Assembly: GCA_020630975.1 (NCBI GenBank)
Contig: JAHDID010000010.1
Location: 1-56,464 of the forward strand
Reading direction: 5' to 3'
Source: Verrucomicrobiota bacterium
GTDB lineage: Bacteria > Verrucomicrobiota > Verrucomicrobiia > Verrucomicrobiales > DEV007
DNA: 56,464 nt
Position numbers and translations under genes: made by a program. The notes under the pieces were generated by a model, which searched no databases, was not told where the DNA came from, and saw nothing but the letters and a program-made list of their open reading frames with translations. Below are positions 8,646-18,524 of this stretch, piece by piece (the first letter of the stretch is position 1; each line of letters opens with the position of its first letter).

Positions 8646-8732
8646 CAAGGAGGGGCTGCTTTTAGCTGCCCGACAGGCTGTGCCATTTGCTTCGGCCGAG
8701 GTAGCCGGGCAGCTAAAGGCAGCCCCTCCTTG
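8646..8732. repeat. 27-bp inverted repeat, palindromic element
   Basis: The arms 8646-8672 and 8706-8732 are inverted copies matching at 26 of 27 positions, with a 33-bp loop. The arm begins CAAGGAGGGGCTGC and ends GCAGCTGCCCG-like. It lies just upstream of the PmoA-like start, so on the minus transcript it would form a strong 5' hairpin. It is either a REP/MITE-like insertion or a leader structure; on the minus transcript the first arm carries AAGGAGG. Confidence 0.85.
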
Positions 8733-8833
8733 AACCCTAAAATTTGCCATGTCATTTGCTTGTCGTGAGATCATGCTGAAAGGTTTCAAAACACGGAGGC
8801 TTGTCAAGATGCGGGTCGGAGGGGCGGGTAGTG

Positions 8834-10483
8834 CTATGGCGTTTCGGATCGAGGCTTCAGGTAGCGCACTTTCAGATCATCCGGCAGTGGGGTTACGTGA
8901 TTGTCTGCGGCCCATGTCTCCCAGGCGGCGTTGAGTTCTGCCACTTTCTTGGGATGCTGAGCGGCTAGGTCGTGGCTCTCTATCCGGTCTGTTTCGATGT
9001 TGTAGAGCTCCCATGGCTTTCGATTGAGGGCCACCAGTTTCCACTGCCCGTGGCGCACGGCGCGGTTGCCCTGGTGTTCGAAAAACAGCATGCGATCGGT
9101 GCTGGCGCGAGGCTGATTGATGGTAGCGATCAGGTCGTGCCCGGGCATTTCTAGCTGGCCATCGTAGCTGGCGCCGGACGCGACTATGGCGGTAGGCATC
9201 AGGTCGATGATGTGGGTGGCCTGGTGCAGGATAGCGCAGGGCTCCGTCTGCAGTCCCTGAGGCCAGTGGACGATGCCTGGCGAGGCGATACCGCCCTCGT
9301 GGTTGAAATGTTTGTACTGCCGCCACGGGGTATTGCTGGCATTCGCCCAGCCAGAGCCGACGCTGTGGTAGGTGCCTGGGCCGCCCATCGATGCAATAGC
9401 GTCGCCTTTATGTAGTTGGTTTTCGTTACCCGATTTGATGTCGAAGCCAAAGGGATCCCACTCGAAGCATGCGCCATTGTCGGAGGTGAAAATGATGAGT
9501 GTGTTGTCGAGTTCGTTGGCGACTTTTAGATCGGCGATGACTCTACCGATCTGCTGATCGAGCCGATCGACCATGGCTGCGTAGATGGCCATGCGGCGAG
9601 CGAGGTCGAGCCTGCGCTCCTCGGGTAGCGAGTCCCAGGCGGGATTGGTGCCGGTAGCGGTTTCACCATAGTTTTGCCACGTCGATCTGGCGGATAGGGC
9701 TGTATCCTCTGGCACGATTCCCAGTTTTTTCATCCTAGCTAGCCGCTCGGTGCGCAGCCGATCCCAGCCTGTGTGGTAGCGGTCCTTGTACTTATCGATT
9801 TCCTCCTGTGGAGCCTGTAGGGGGAAGTGCGGTGCGTGGTAGGCGAGGTAGAGAAACCATGGTCGGTCTGGTGTATCGCGAGCGAGGTCGAGAAAATCCA
9901 GCGCATGATCAGTGACCGCATCAGTCGCGTAAAAGTCGCTCTCCTCGTAGCTGCGAGGAGCTCTGTCTGCGGGTAGGCGCAGCATGTGGTCGGGATCGAA
10001 GAATCGCTTGGCACTGACCAAGGTGCCGTAAAATTCCTCGAAACCATGTTTGGTCGGATCATCAGTACCCAGGTGCCATTTGCCTGACATGAATGAGCGG
10101 TAGCCAGCCTGATTGACCACCTCTGCGATAGTCTGCGCCTCGGCAGAGACGACACCGCGAAAGCCAGGGTGGCCGAGATCATTACCCGTCATGTGGCCGA
10201 GGCCGACACGGTGGGGATACTGTCCAGTGAGCAGTGCTGCTCGCGATGGGCAGCAGCGGCCAGTATTGTATAGCTGGGTGAGCCGCACGCCATCGCTGGC
10301 TAGAGAGTCAAGGACGGGAGTCGCGATCTCTCCGCCGAAGCAGCCGAGATCACTAAAGCCTAGGTCATCGACTAGTATGTATAGTAAATTGGGTCTCTCA
10401 GCGGAGAGAGCTAGGCTCGTTGCTAAAAGGATCGATAGCGTCAGGGTATAGGTTTTTAGCGCTGAAAGTCTGGTGAAATCCAA
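8834..10483 (-). CDS. Secreted sulfatase with canonical CCPSR motif
   Basis: The 549-residue protein has a signal peptide (cleaved after about residue 28), metal ligands Asp39-Asp40 in ILVDDLGFSD, and the formylglycine motif C77-C-P-S-R81 followed by AALLTGQYPHR. FTSDNG lies near residue 333. This is an arylsulfatase A-like enzyme, exported to hydrolyse sulfate esters of carbohydrates after conversion of Cys77 to formylglycine. The start is a TTG at the edge of a repeat doublet, with no ATG available before the signal peptide. It sits between a small membrane protein and a PmoA-like protein on the same strand. Confidence 0.92.
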   Translation of the reverse strand: MDFTRLSALKTYTLTLSILLATSLALSAERPNLLYILVDDLGFSDLGCFGGEIATPVLDSLASDGVRLTQLYNTGRCCPSRAALLTGQYPHRVGLGHMTGNDLGHPGFRGVVSAEAQTIAEVVNQAGYRSFMSGKWHLGTDDPTKHGFEEFYGTLVSAKRFFDPDHMLRLPADRAPRSYEESDFYATDAVTDHALDFLDLARDTPDRPWFLYLAYHAPHFPLQAPQEEIDKYKDRYHTGWDRLRTERLARMKKLGIVPEDTALSARSTWQNYGETATGTNPAWDSLPEERRLDLARRMAIYAAMVDRLDQQIGRVIADLKVANELDNTLIIFTSDNGACFEWDPFGFDIKSGNENQLHKGDAIASMGGPGTYHSVGSGWANASNTPWRQYKHFNHEGGIASPGIVHWPQGLQTEPCAILHQATHIIDLMPTAIVASGASYDGQLEMPGHDLIATINQPRASTDRMLFFEHQGNRAVRHGQWKLVALNRKPWELYNIETDRIESHDLAAQHPKKVAELNAAWETWAADNHVTPLPDDLKVRYLKPRSETP

Positions 10484-10485
10484 AA

Positions 10486-10522
10486 TTCAATAGGGTACAA
10501 TTTTTATTCAATAGGGTGCAAT
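10486..10522. repeat. 21-bp-spaced direct repeat doublet, copy 1
   Basis: TTCAATAGGGTACAAT at 10486-10501 recurs as TTCAATAGGGTGCAAT at 10507-10522, exactly 21 bp apart. The doublet abuts the start codon of the minus-strand sulfatase. Other copies are at 18339, 24366 and 43254. Confidence 0.9.
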
Positions 10523-10541
10523 CGGCTGGTGGTCGGAATCT

Positions 10542-10856
10542 TCAGGAGAAGAATTTCTTGATCAACGCTACTAGTGTTGCAGCGACCGAAAAGACAGTAA
10601 TTAGCAGGGCGAGATTCGACCATGTAGGATTCTTTGAATATCGTTCGTTGATCATCTGCTCTTCTGCCTTAAAAACCTCTGCAGCCCTAGTAGCTTTCCA
10701 AGCAAGAATTGGCGCCAATATCAAAAAAGGAACAGCCAACCACCAAAGTGCTCGGATTTCCTGAAGGAAAGCGATAGAACCGAGGAAAAAACCTAATAGT
10801 AGCGAAATACCAAAGCCAAACCACAATTCGACTCTTCTCTGCTTTATGTAGTGCAT
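10542..10856 (-). CDS. Small three-helix membrane protein
   Basis: A 104-residue protein with three hydrophobic segments: about residues 11-31 (LWFGFGISLLLGFFLGSIAFL), 37-52 (LWWLAVPFLILAPILAW) and 80-100 (NLALLITVFSVAATLVALI). A charged loop (KAEEQMINERYSKNP) separates the second and third. I do not recognise a family. It lies 20 bp downstream of the sialate O-acetylesterase gene and may share its transcript. Confidence 0.65.
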   Translation of the reverse strand: MHYIKQRRVELWFGFGISLLLGFFLGSIAFLQEIRALWWLAVPFLILAPILAWKATRAAEVFKAEEQMINERYSKNPTWSNLALLITVFSVAATLVALIKKFFS

Positions 10857-10876
10857 GTTGTAAGCTGAACTCTAGG

Positions 10877-12625
10877 TTAACGCTTGGTAGCTGTGGCGCG
10901 CCATTTTTTCATCAGTTCGGCGTGTTGCTCGGAGACTTGTTTGAATTCCTCACTCTTGCGGTCGAGTGCTTTACGTTTGGTAGCTAGTTCTTTGATTTGT
11001 TTCTGTAGCTGTCTGCGGGCTTCGGCATTGGCAGCGGCTTTTAGGTCGGCTTGAGAGACGACATCGTCCCAGTCGTCGGTGCGGAATACCGATGTGGGTA
11101 GACCTTCGCTGTTGACTAGATTTGCCTCCTCGGGATTGGAGGCCCAAGCGTAGCGTACAGCGGCTGGTGTGGCTACAGATGGGCTACTGACGATGACGGT
11201 GTCTGCGCCTGCGATCTCGGCATCGGCCCAGTGCCAGACTTTGTCTTCGCCAGCTATTTCAAAGCGTTTCAGCGGCTCACCATCGGTGCGACTGCGGAGC
11301 CCTGTGCCGACTTGGTCGAAGCTCACCGTGGCCTGGCCTTTGGAAAACTCCACAGCCCGATACAGAGGGCCGGAGTAGGCGGAGAGTGGCTGGTCGTAGT
11401 CTTTGGCCAGGGCCCAGAGGGCGAGGCGCTGGCCGACGTCGTGTTTATTCGGTGGGTGGATATTGTTGGCCATGCCGGTGTCATTGATGATCGCCATACC
11501 GGTCTTTGGTGTCGTCGCTAGCACGCGGCGCATGCGATCCTGCAGTAGCGGCCAGGCATCGGCTACGCCGGGCTCGGTGGTGGCTTGGCGAAAGTTGGCC
11601 AACTGTACGTAGTAGAACGAGAACTCATCTCCCCAGCGGTCGCGCCAGTCGTTGATGAGCAGGGGTAGGGTCTGATCGTAGGGGACCGCGCCGGCCTTGG
11701 CATTTGCCTCGCCTTGGTACCAGATCGCACCGCGTAGGGTGTAGCCGATAAAGGGGTGGATCATAGAATCGAATAGGACTCCGGGCTTGCCTTCGGTATC
11801 TAGAGGGCGCTTCGGCGAGGAGGGTCTTTTCGGGGCGCGCTTGCGCTGGTCTTTGGGTAGTTCCTTCCATTTGGCGAGAGCGGCTTCCCAGTCGGCGAGT
11901 CGCTTTTGGTAAAAGGCCTGAACTTGTTCGGCATCGTAGTTGGTATCGGCGGCTAGCACATCGTCGACGAGTATCTTGGTAGCGGGGAGCGTGCTGAGAG
12001 CCTCACGGCTGGTAAAGGTCTCTACTGGCTTGCCGCCCCAAGCTGTTTTGATGATACCGATGGGTATATCCAGAGTCTGGTGCAGATGTTTGGCAAAGAA
12101 ATAAGCCACGCCCGAGTAGTCGGCGACGGTGTCTGCACTGGTCAGGCTCCACTCACCAGCGATATCTGCCTGCGGCTCGATGGCAGTCACGGTCGGTGCA
12201 TTGAAAAAACGTAGTCCGGGGAAGTCGGCGGTGGCGATTTCTTCCTCATAGATGCCGGAGCGATCGAGAGTCCAGACCATATTCGACTGGCCCGAGGCGA
12301 CCCAGACCTCGCCGACGAGCACATCCTGAATCTGGATAGTCTCTTCGCCAGACGTTATCGACAGCACTGCACCCGTGGCATCTGCAGGTCCGGTCTGTAT
12401 CGCGGCTTTCCAGCGACCATCCGGCGCAGCAGTAGCAGTGGCCTGATTGTCTTTGAAGGCGACTGTCACCCCTGCACTGGGAGCTGCTTGGCCCCAGATC
12501 GCTGCCGTGCCATCGCGCTGCAGCACCATGTGATCGCTGAAAAACTGAGGGACCGAGAGCTGCTGAGAGAGTGCGCTGGGCAGATAGAGAAATACCGCGA
12601 GCAAGATGAGAGATAGCCGGATCAT
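10877..12625 (-). CDS. Sialate O-acetylesterase (SGNH family), secreted
   Basis: The 582-residue product carries a signal peptide ending near residue 20 (SALSQQ). The SGNH nucleophile is Ser114 in ASGQSNMVW, the oxyanion region follows, WYQGEANA is the block III motif, and the catalytic His lies in NNIHPPNKHDVGQRLALWA. These enzymes remove acetyl esters from sugars; in marine Verrucomicrobiota related proteins often act on acetylated polysaccharides rather than sialic acid. The last 60 residues are a charged, coiled-coil-like tail (LQKQIKELATKRKALDRKS), unusual for the family. The neighbours are a sensor kinase upstream and a sulfatase downstream. Confidence 0.9.
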   Translation of the reverse strand: MIRLSLILLAVFLYLPSALSQQLSVPQFFSDHMVLQRDGTAAIWGQAAPSAGVTVAFKDNQATATAAPDGRWKAAIQTGPADATGAVLSITSGEETIQIQDVLVGEVWVASGQSNMVWTLDRSGIYEEEIATADFPGLRFFNAPTVTAIEPQADIAGEWSLTSADTVADYSGVAYFFAKHLHQTLDIPIGIIKTAWGGKPVETFTSREALSTLPATKILVDDVLAADTNYDAEQVQAFYQKRLADWEAALAKWKELPKDQRKRAPKRPSSPKRPLDTEGKPGVLFDSMIHPFIGYTLRGAIWYQGEANAKAGAVPYDQTLPLLINDWRDRWGDEFSFYYVQLANFRQATTEPGVADAWPLLQDRMRRVLATTPKTGMAIINDTGMANNIHPPNKHDVGQRLALWALAKDYDQPLSAYSGPLYRAVEFSKGQATVSFDQVGTGLRSRTDGEPLKRFEIAGEDKVWHWADAEIAGADTVIVSSPSVATPAAVRYAWASNPEEANLVNSEGLPTSVFRTDDWDDVVSQADLKAAANAEARRQLQKQIKELATKRKALDRKSEEFKQVSEQHAELMKKWRATATKR

Positions 12626-12682
12626 CCGCTAGGTTAGCGGTGGGGTGGGAGTGCGTCGAGGCACTCGATCGAGTGGGGCAGG

Positions 12683-15445
12683 CTAGGCACCGGCCTCGGC
12701 TGGAGCATTCTCCAGCACATCGTGGATCGACTGGCGGAGGGAGTCGATGCTCACAGGCTTGCTGGCGAGAGCATCGATATCTGGCATCTCATTCTTGTCG
12801 AGGAATTGGCCAAAGCCCGACAGCATGATGACCGGTGTGTGGTGAGAGATCTTTTTGATCTCGGTCGAGAGCTGGGTGCCGCTCATCTCTGGCATGGCCT
12901 TGTCGGTGATGACGAGGTCGAAGTCCTGTGGATGGGCCTGGAATTCGTTGAGCGCTTTGCGGCCATCCTCTACGGCTATGGTCTGGTGGCCTTCTTTACG
13001 CAGGACTGTCTGGAGGAAAGCTAAGATGGATTTTTCGTCGTCGGCTAGGAGGATACGCAGTGGTCGGTGGTGAGCTGCTGTGGCTTCGTTTTCTCCCGAC
13101 TCGTCGGCTGTGGACTCCAGTGAGCCTGCTGTGTAGATGGGGAAAGAGATCTGGAAGGTCGTGCCGACACCCACTTCGCTTTCGATATCTACTAGGCCTT
13201 TGTGCCTTTGGATGATGCCGAATACCATCGCCAGACCGAGCCCTGTCCCGCGGTCGCCTTTGGTGGAGAAAAATGGCTCCAGGCAATTCTTTCTGACCTC
13301 GTCGGTCATCCCTGTGCCGCTATCGGTGATGTGTAGATGGACTCTGCCGCCTTCGGTATAGGTACGGAGTGAGATCGTGCCGCCATCGGGCATGGCATCG
13401 ACGGCATTGAAGATCAGATTGGTCATCGACTCTCGGAGTGGCGACGCTTCTCCGAGGATCAATGGGAGGTCGGACTGTAGGTCTGTCTGGATCTGGATGT
13501 CGATATTGCTGTTCTGAGCCTGTTGCTTCCAGCGGGGCTGAGTGAGGTGGATGGTTTGGTCGACTAGTTCGTTTAGATTGATACCGTGCTGCTCGCCGTG
13601 CTCGTAGTCGGGTTTGTAAAATTCGCGCAGGCGGCTGACGACACTGGCTGCGTCTTGAGCAGAGGTTTGAATGAGGTCGAGAAACTGGCGGCGAGCGTCG
13701 GCATCGATGGTGTCGTCGGTGTCGTTGAGCAGGAGATCGCTGAAGCCCATGATCGGCGATAGCGCATTATTAAAATCGTGAGCGACACCGCTGGCCATTT
13801 CGCCGAGTGCGCGCAGTCGCTCCTGCTGGATCACATTGTCCTGAGTGGAGCGCAGATCGGAGAGTGCTTTCTCGAGGTGAGCATTCAGCTCTTTCATCTG
13901 GAGTTCGGTCTCCTTTTTGTGAGTGATGTCGAATAGGGTGCCTTCGTAGTGGTAGCCGCGAGGGTCGAGTGGATCGGCGACTTGAGTCATGTTTTGCGAG
14001 ACCCAGGTGCGCTGCCCGCTAGGAGCGATGAGCTCGGCCTCAAATCCCGAGACGGAGCCTCTGCGCATGACATCGCCTACTAGGAGTGTGCACTGTTTGA
14101 TATCTGCAAAGAGAGAGGCAAACTGGCAAGGCACGGTGCCCGGAGTCTCACCCATCATAGTCTCCGGTGAGTCGAATCCACAGATCCTGGCTAGGGCGGG
14201 ATTGGCACTGACTACGGCACCATCGCCGGATAGAATGAAGATGCCCTCGACCGCATTTTCGAATAGGCTGCGATAGCGCTGCTCGGATTGGCGATAGGCT
14301 TCTTCGGCCTGGTCGCGCAGCTCCTTATTCTCCTTGGAGGCCTCTGCGAGTTCCTCGATAGGTTTAGAAAGAAGTCGGGATATGATGTAGCTGGCGACAA
14401 AACCAACAAGAAGTGTGATCAGGCCAATCAGGGCGATCTTCGCTTGTTGTGCTTTGCGAGCAGCGATGGAATCGCTAAGTGAAAAGAAACTGACCCAATG
14501 AATGGATGGATCTTCATCGAATGGACGTGTGCATACGAAGTGTGACTCGCCATCGATATCGGCTCGGAGCTCGATATCAGCAGTTGGTTCGCTCGTAGTC
14601 GTGGCGAGTAGCTCTTGGCTGATCATACGGCTTTCTTCTGGGGAGAGGCCGTTGGAGTAGAGCCTGCCATTGGTGAAGTAGCCAACCTTTTCCGCCCAGT
14701 CATACTTCAGCTGAGCTTCTTCGACACAGATGGCTACAGCGATGGCGCCTTGAGATTCGTTGCCCCATCGAGTTTGCATGGAGGTGATGACTACCTCTAG
14801 CAGGTGGGTTTTGTTAGTGATGGGATTGGGCACTTCGACATAGATGGTTTTTTGATCTTCGGGGATGCAATCGAGTTGGAAAGAGTCGGTCCACTTTGTC
14901 GCAATCGGTTGATGGGGATTGGGGATCGCCTGGCCATTCTGGTCCAAAAAGGCAAACTGAAAACTACTGGGCACATTCGAGTAATCTGCGGTGTTTTTTT
15001 GGGGCGAGAAATTCTCTGGGGCTCCTTTGGGGCGTCCATTGAGCCGCTTGGTGGGGGCGGGGCCAGCACCGAAAAGCACGTGAGGCAGTTCGAGTTTGGC
15101 TAGATCGTAGAGCAAATCGATTTCCTCGCGCTCCATAGCTCCTTTGATCCTGGGGGAGCTCGCCACGATTTTACTTTTTTCAGTGATGCTACGGCGGCGC
15201 TCCTCGCCCTGCTTTAACATCACGTAGTGAAGGCGGGTGAACTCATTGGTCATCTGCTGCTGATCTGACTGTCGTGCTGCATTTTCGACTAAGACTATGG
15301 CGGAGACCGTGAGCAGAAGGATAGCCAAGCACATGGCTATCAGTAGTTTGTGATGAAAGGATATGCCTTTTCGAGAAGCCTTGCGTTGAGCGGCTTCTGG
15401 CTTGTCACGATCGGTACGATCTGACAGCTGCTTTAGGGAAAACAT
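12683..15445 (-). CDS. Hybrid sensor histidine kinase (sensor, PAS, HisKA, HATPase, REC)
   Basis: A 920-residue inner-membrane sensor. Segments in order: TM1 (about 33-55), an extracytoplasmic sensor of some 275 residues, TM2 (337-360), a PAS domain (390-512), a HisKA domain with phosphorylated His556 in GVAHDFNNALSPIMGFS, an ATPase domain with NLIFNAVDAM, DSGTGM and GTGLGLAMV boxes, and a C-terminal receiver with phospho-acceptor Asp in VITDKAMPEMSG and Lys in ASKPVS. It has no DNA-binding output, so signal must pass to another protein. Position 57 bp upstream of glycan-degradation genes suggests it senses a carbohydrate-related cue. ATG at 15445 was preferred over TTG one codon earlier. Confidence 0.93.
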   Translation of the reverse strand: MFSLKQLSDRTDRDKPEAAQRKASRKGISFHHKLLIAMCLAILLLTVSAIVLVENAARQSDQQQMTNEFTRLHYVMLKQGEERRRSITEKSKIVASSPRIKGAMEREEIDLLYDLAKLELPHVLFGAGPAPTKRLNGRPKGAPENFSPQKNTADYSNVPSSFQFAFLDQNGQAIPNPHQPIATKWTDSFQLDCIPEDQKTIYVEVPNPITNKTHLLEVVITSMQTRWGNESQGAIAVAICVEEAQLKYDWAEKVGYFTNGRLYSNGLSPEESRMISQELLATTTSEPTADIELRADIDGESHFVCTRPFDEDPSIHWVSFFSLSDSIAARKAQQAKIALIGLITLLVGFVASYIISRLLSKPIEELAEASKENKELRDQAEEAYRQSEQRYRSLFENAVEGIFILSGDGAVVSANPALARICGFDSPETMMGETPGTVPCQFASLFADIKQCTLLVGDVMRRGSVSGFEAELIAPSGQRTWVSQNMTQVADPLDPRGYHYEGTLFDITHKKETELQMKELNAHLEKALSDLRSTQDNVIQQERLRALGEMASGVAHDFNNALSPIMGFSDLLLNDTDDTIDADARRQFLDLIQTSAQDAASVVSRLREFYKPDYEHGEQHGINLNELVDQTIHLTQPRWKQQAQNSNIDIQIQTDLQSDLPLILGEASPLRESMTNLIFNAVDAMPDGGTISLRTYTEGGRVHLHITDSGTGMTDEVRKNCLEPFFSTKGDRGTGLGLAMVFGIIQRHKGLVDIESEVGVGTTFQISFPIYTAGSLESTADESGENEATAAHHRPLRILLADDEKSILAFLQTVLRKEGHQTIAVEDGRKALNEFQAHPQDFDLVITDKAMPEMSGTQLSTEIKKISHHTPVIMLSGFGQFLDKNEMPDIDALASKPVSIDSLRQSIHDVLENAPAEAGA

Positions 15446-15579
15446 CAAAAAGTGGGGCTTTTTTGCTTAGTAAATTACCTTAAAATCATGAAAATTCTAA
15501 AAAATTATTAAAAATTTAATTCATTTATCTACCTCTGACCTAAAAAGTTTAGAGGGTCGACTCGGATTTGTCGGAGAAT

Positions 15580-18339
15580 TTAACCTTTTGCCGTCAAGGC
15601 ATCGCGCCAAGCGAAAAACAGGCGGCGACCCTCGATCACATCGGGGTGCTCTTTCTCGTGGCCGATGCGCTGAATCATCTCGCGCAGCAGCTTCAGGGCG
15701 TCTAGTTCGCGGCCTTTGGCGTGTATGATCTTGGCGGACTCGACGTAGGCTTTGGCCGACCAATCGATCTGCCCTGGGAAGTTGGAGTAGACATTCACAA
15801 AGGTGGCGACTGCCTCGTCGCGATCGCCAGCCTGGAGTAGGCACTCGCCATAGCGGTAGCTGGCCTCGGCGCGGGCGGATCGCCAACTGGGCTCCTGGCG
15901 GTAGCGCTGCCACCAGGCGATAGCGGCATCGTAGTCGCCTGCGGCACTCTCGAGTCGAGCGATGCCGAGTACGGCAGGCTCGTGCGCGGCGATGTCGTCG
16001 ACTTCGTTGAGCACTCGCTCGAATAGCTGTTTGGCTTTGTTGGGGGCTTTCTCGACCTGTAGCTGTGCTAGATCGCCCAGCGCCTGCCCTGCCGCCTCGC
16101 CACCAGGCCGATCAGCTAGGATAAACTCGTAGATGTCGCGGGCCTCGGCTTCGTTGCCGCCATTGGCCAGATTGTCGCGGGCTAGCTTCACCAGTGTGGC
16201 GCTGCTCAGCTTTTTGCCATGCTGCTCATAGATCGCGCGCAGCTGGGCAAAGGTCTTTTTGGCCACCTCGGGGTCTTCAGCTAGCTCGATCTGGGCTAGG
16301 TAGATCCAGGCGCGCAGAGCCACAGGCTTGGGATCGGGGAAATTGGCCAGTGCATCGGTGGCTTCTGCCTGGCTCAGGTGTTGTTTGAGAAAGTCGAGGT
16401 AACTGGCAAACAGGGTGTCGAGCTCGGTACTGTTGGGATCCTGAGCTGCGGTCTGTACATTCTGCTCCAGTAGCTGTCTCGCCTCATCGGCACGGCCGCT
16501 ATTGACTAGCGGGCCGATGGCGAGCGTCAGCACATCGGAGCGCCAGTTGGTATCGCTGTAGTCTTTGGTGAAGCGATCGTAGAAGCTGGTGGCTAGCTCC
16601 CACTGCTCGGCCGCGGCGGCTTGGTTTAGTAGTTGGCGCAGGGCGTAGCCAGCTACATTGGCGTCGCCACGGTTTTGTTTTTCGACCAGGTCGAGAGCGC
16701 GCTTGTAGCAGTCTGTCACCTCGCCGTAGGGCTTGTCGCGAGCGGCTAGGATATCGCCGAGGATGTTGTGGCTATTGGGCACCTCGGCCGCGTCGCGATG
16801 TTTGACCTGCAGCTCGATCATGCGGCTATTGGCGGTCAGGTAGTCCTCGCCGACGAAGTGGCCGAGCCCAGAGAAATAGAGTGCCGAGGGGCGAAAATCG
16901 GAGCTCTCGTAGGTTTCCAGAAATTCATCCAGAGCGGCGGTGCCCTCATCCCAGCGCTGCTGGCTGATCAGATTGGCGCCCAGGTAGTAGCGGGCGGAGT
17001 CGACGCGCGAGCCAGAGGGGTATTGCTCGAGGTAGGCAGTCAGATCTTCGGTGGCCTCCTGGTGGCGCCCGAGATGGTATAGCGCGGCACCAGTGGCAAA
17101 GGCTGGCACCTCGGCCTCGGGTGAGCCGCTTTTCAGGGTGCTGCGGAGTTGATTGCCGACACGCAGCACCTCGGCGAACTCGCCCTGTACAAACAGGCCA
17201 TCGACCAGTGTGCTAGCCATCACGGGGCGCAGTTCGTCTTCCGGGCGTTCTTTGAAAAACTGCATGCCATAGCGAGAGGCGGCATCGAGATCGCCCTGTT
17301 TCACAGCGGCCATGGTCAGATTGTGCAGGATCACACCGCGCTGCGGGTGGTTGGGGAAGCGGTTGGCTAGCTCCAGGTAGTCGGCCTTGGCCTTGTCCAG
17401 CTGACCGAGCGCGAAGTAAGCCGAGCCGCGACCCATCAGGATCTGGCCGAGTTGTTCCTTCTGCTTGCGCAGATCGCTTTCGAGCTTATCCAGGCGCACG
17501 GGATTGCTGCCAGTCTTGCGCAGTTTTTGGGCCTCGGCATTGTAGGCGCGGCCGACCTCGACGGGCGAGATCATCTGCTGGTACCAGAGCAGCGCGCGAT
17601 CGGGCTGCTCGGCGGCTACGGCCTGAGAGGCGAGTCGATTGTACACGGGGTTCTGCTTCTCATAGCGATTGACCAGTGTGTCGCTCTGCATCAGCGGGCC
17701 GTATTTTTTCAGGTAGGTATTGATCTCGGCTATCGGTGCAGTGGGCGACCAGTCGGCGAGTAGGATGAGGAACAGCGAGCGCTTCATCGGATCGGTCGCT
17801 TCGGGATCGTCCATCCGCTGGCTGATGAAGTCTTTGCCCTGCGAGGACTCGCCCGAGAGCATCAGGCATTTCGAGAGGTTTACCTGGGTCTCCAGCCGGT
17901 TCAGCTGGGGCTTGTACTTTTCCGTGCGCGCTAGAGCGGCTTTGTACTTCTCGGCAGCGGCGCCGTACTTCTTCGTCGCCATCAGGCAGCCCGCCCACTG
18001 GGCCAGTGCCTCGGAGAGAAACACATTTGGTAGGTCCTCCGTGTCGTTGGGAAATTTCTCGTAGCAGGTCTGAAAGCTCTGAATCGCCTGCGGGTATTCC
18101 TTCTTCTTCACATGCAGCATCCCCTGCAGGTAGTAGAAATGCCCAAACACCGATCCATAGCGCTCCTTGCCCGTGGCCCCGTGGGTGGCGATGACATTGC
18201 CGATGGCTTTCAGGCCCTCATCATACTTGCCCTCCTCCATAGCTTTCACCCCGGCATCGTAGGCCTTAGGGACATCGAGAACTTCTTGAGAATGCGCGAG
18301 GCTGAAAATCAGGATAAACAGGAGTGAAAAAGCTCTCAT
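15580..18339 (-). CDS. Secreted TPR-repeat protein
   Basis: The 919-residue protein has a signal peptide (FSLLFILIFSLAHSQE) and tetratricopeptide helices along nearly its whole length, for example FGHFYYLQGMLHVKKKEYPQ, YFALGQLDKAKADYLELANR, and YRYGECLLQAGDRDEAVATF near the C-terminus. It resembles periplasmic or outer-membrane-associated scaffold proteins such as the YbgF/BamD type, but is much longer. No catalytic domain is visible. The start codon lies at the edge of a 21-bp-spaced repeat doublet. It probably gathers partner proteins in the envelope; partners are unknown. Confidence 0.85.
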   Translation of the reverse strand: MRAFSLLFILIFSLAHSQEVLDVPKAYDAGVKAMEEGKYDEGLKAIGNVIATHGATGKERYGSVFGHFYYLQGMLHVKKKEYPQAIQSFQTCYEKFPNDTEDLPNVFLSEALAQWAGCLMATKKYGAAAEKYKAALARTEKYKPQLNRLETQVNLSKCLMLSGESSQGKDFISQRMDDPEATDPMKRSLFLILLADWSPTAPIAEINTYLKKYGPLMQSDTLVNRYEKQNPVYNRLASQAVAAEQPDRALLWYQQMISPVEVGRAYNAEAQKLRKTGSNPVRLDKLESDLRKQKEQLGQILMGRGSAYFALGQLDKAKADYLELANRFPNHPQRGVILHNLTMAAVKQGDLDAASRYGMQFFKERPEDELRPVMASTLVDGLFVQGEFAEVLRVGNQLRSTLKSGSPEAEVPAFATGAALYHLGRHQEATEDLTAYLEQYPSGSRVDSARYYLGANLISQQRWDEGTAALDEFLETYESSDFRPSALYFSGLGHFVGEDYLTANSRMIELQVKHRDAAEVPNSHNILGDILAARDKPYGEVTDCYKRALDLVEKQNRGDANVAGYALRQLLNQAAAAEQWELATSFYDRFTKDYSDTNWRSDVLTLAIGPLVNSGRADEARQLLEQNVQTAAQDPNSTELDTLFASYLDFLKQHLSQAEATDALANFPDPKPVALRAWIYLAQIELAEDPEVAKKTFAQLRAIYEQHGKKLSSATLVKLARDNLANGGNEAEARDIYEFILADRPGGEAAGQALGDLAQLQVEKAPNKAKQLFERVLNEVDDIAAHEPAVLGIARLESAAGDYDAAIAWWQRYRQEPSWRSARAEASYRYGECLLQAGDRDEAVATFVNVYSNFPGQIDWSAKAYVESAKIIHAKGRELDALKLLREMIQRIGHEKEHPDVIEGRRLFFAWRDALTAKG

Positions 18340-18375
18340 TGAATAGGGTACGGTCCAGACTCAATAGGGTACAAA
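18339..18375. repeat. 21-bp-spaced direct repeat doublet, copy 2
   Basis: TTGAATAGGGTACGG starts at 18339 and CTCAATAGGGTACAA at 18360, again 21 bp apart. The left unit overlaps the ATG of the TPR gene on the minus strand. The rest of the gap, to 18524, has no gene I can support. Confidence 0.88.
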
Positions 18376-18524
18376 TCGGCATCGAAGGCAATGCTCAAAT
18401 CAGATTTTTCGAGGCTAGAGAGAAGAAGCCACGCAGCATAGATAAGGGGCTCCTTACCAAAGCTAGTATCACAGAGATCTCAGCTTGTCGTCTAGGGCGG
18501 AGACCTGCGGCTACATTCTTTCTC

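Noticed and set aside
8643-8807. Longer PmoA-like protein from an upstream ATG
   Set aside because: The extension would translate the large inverted repeat and place the signal peptide in the middle of the chain.
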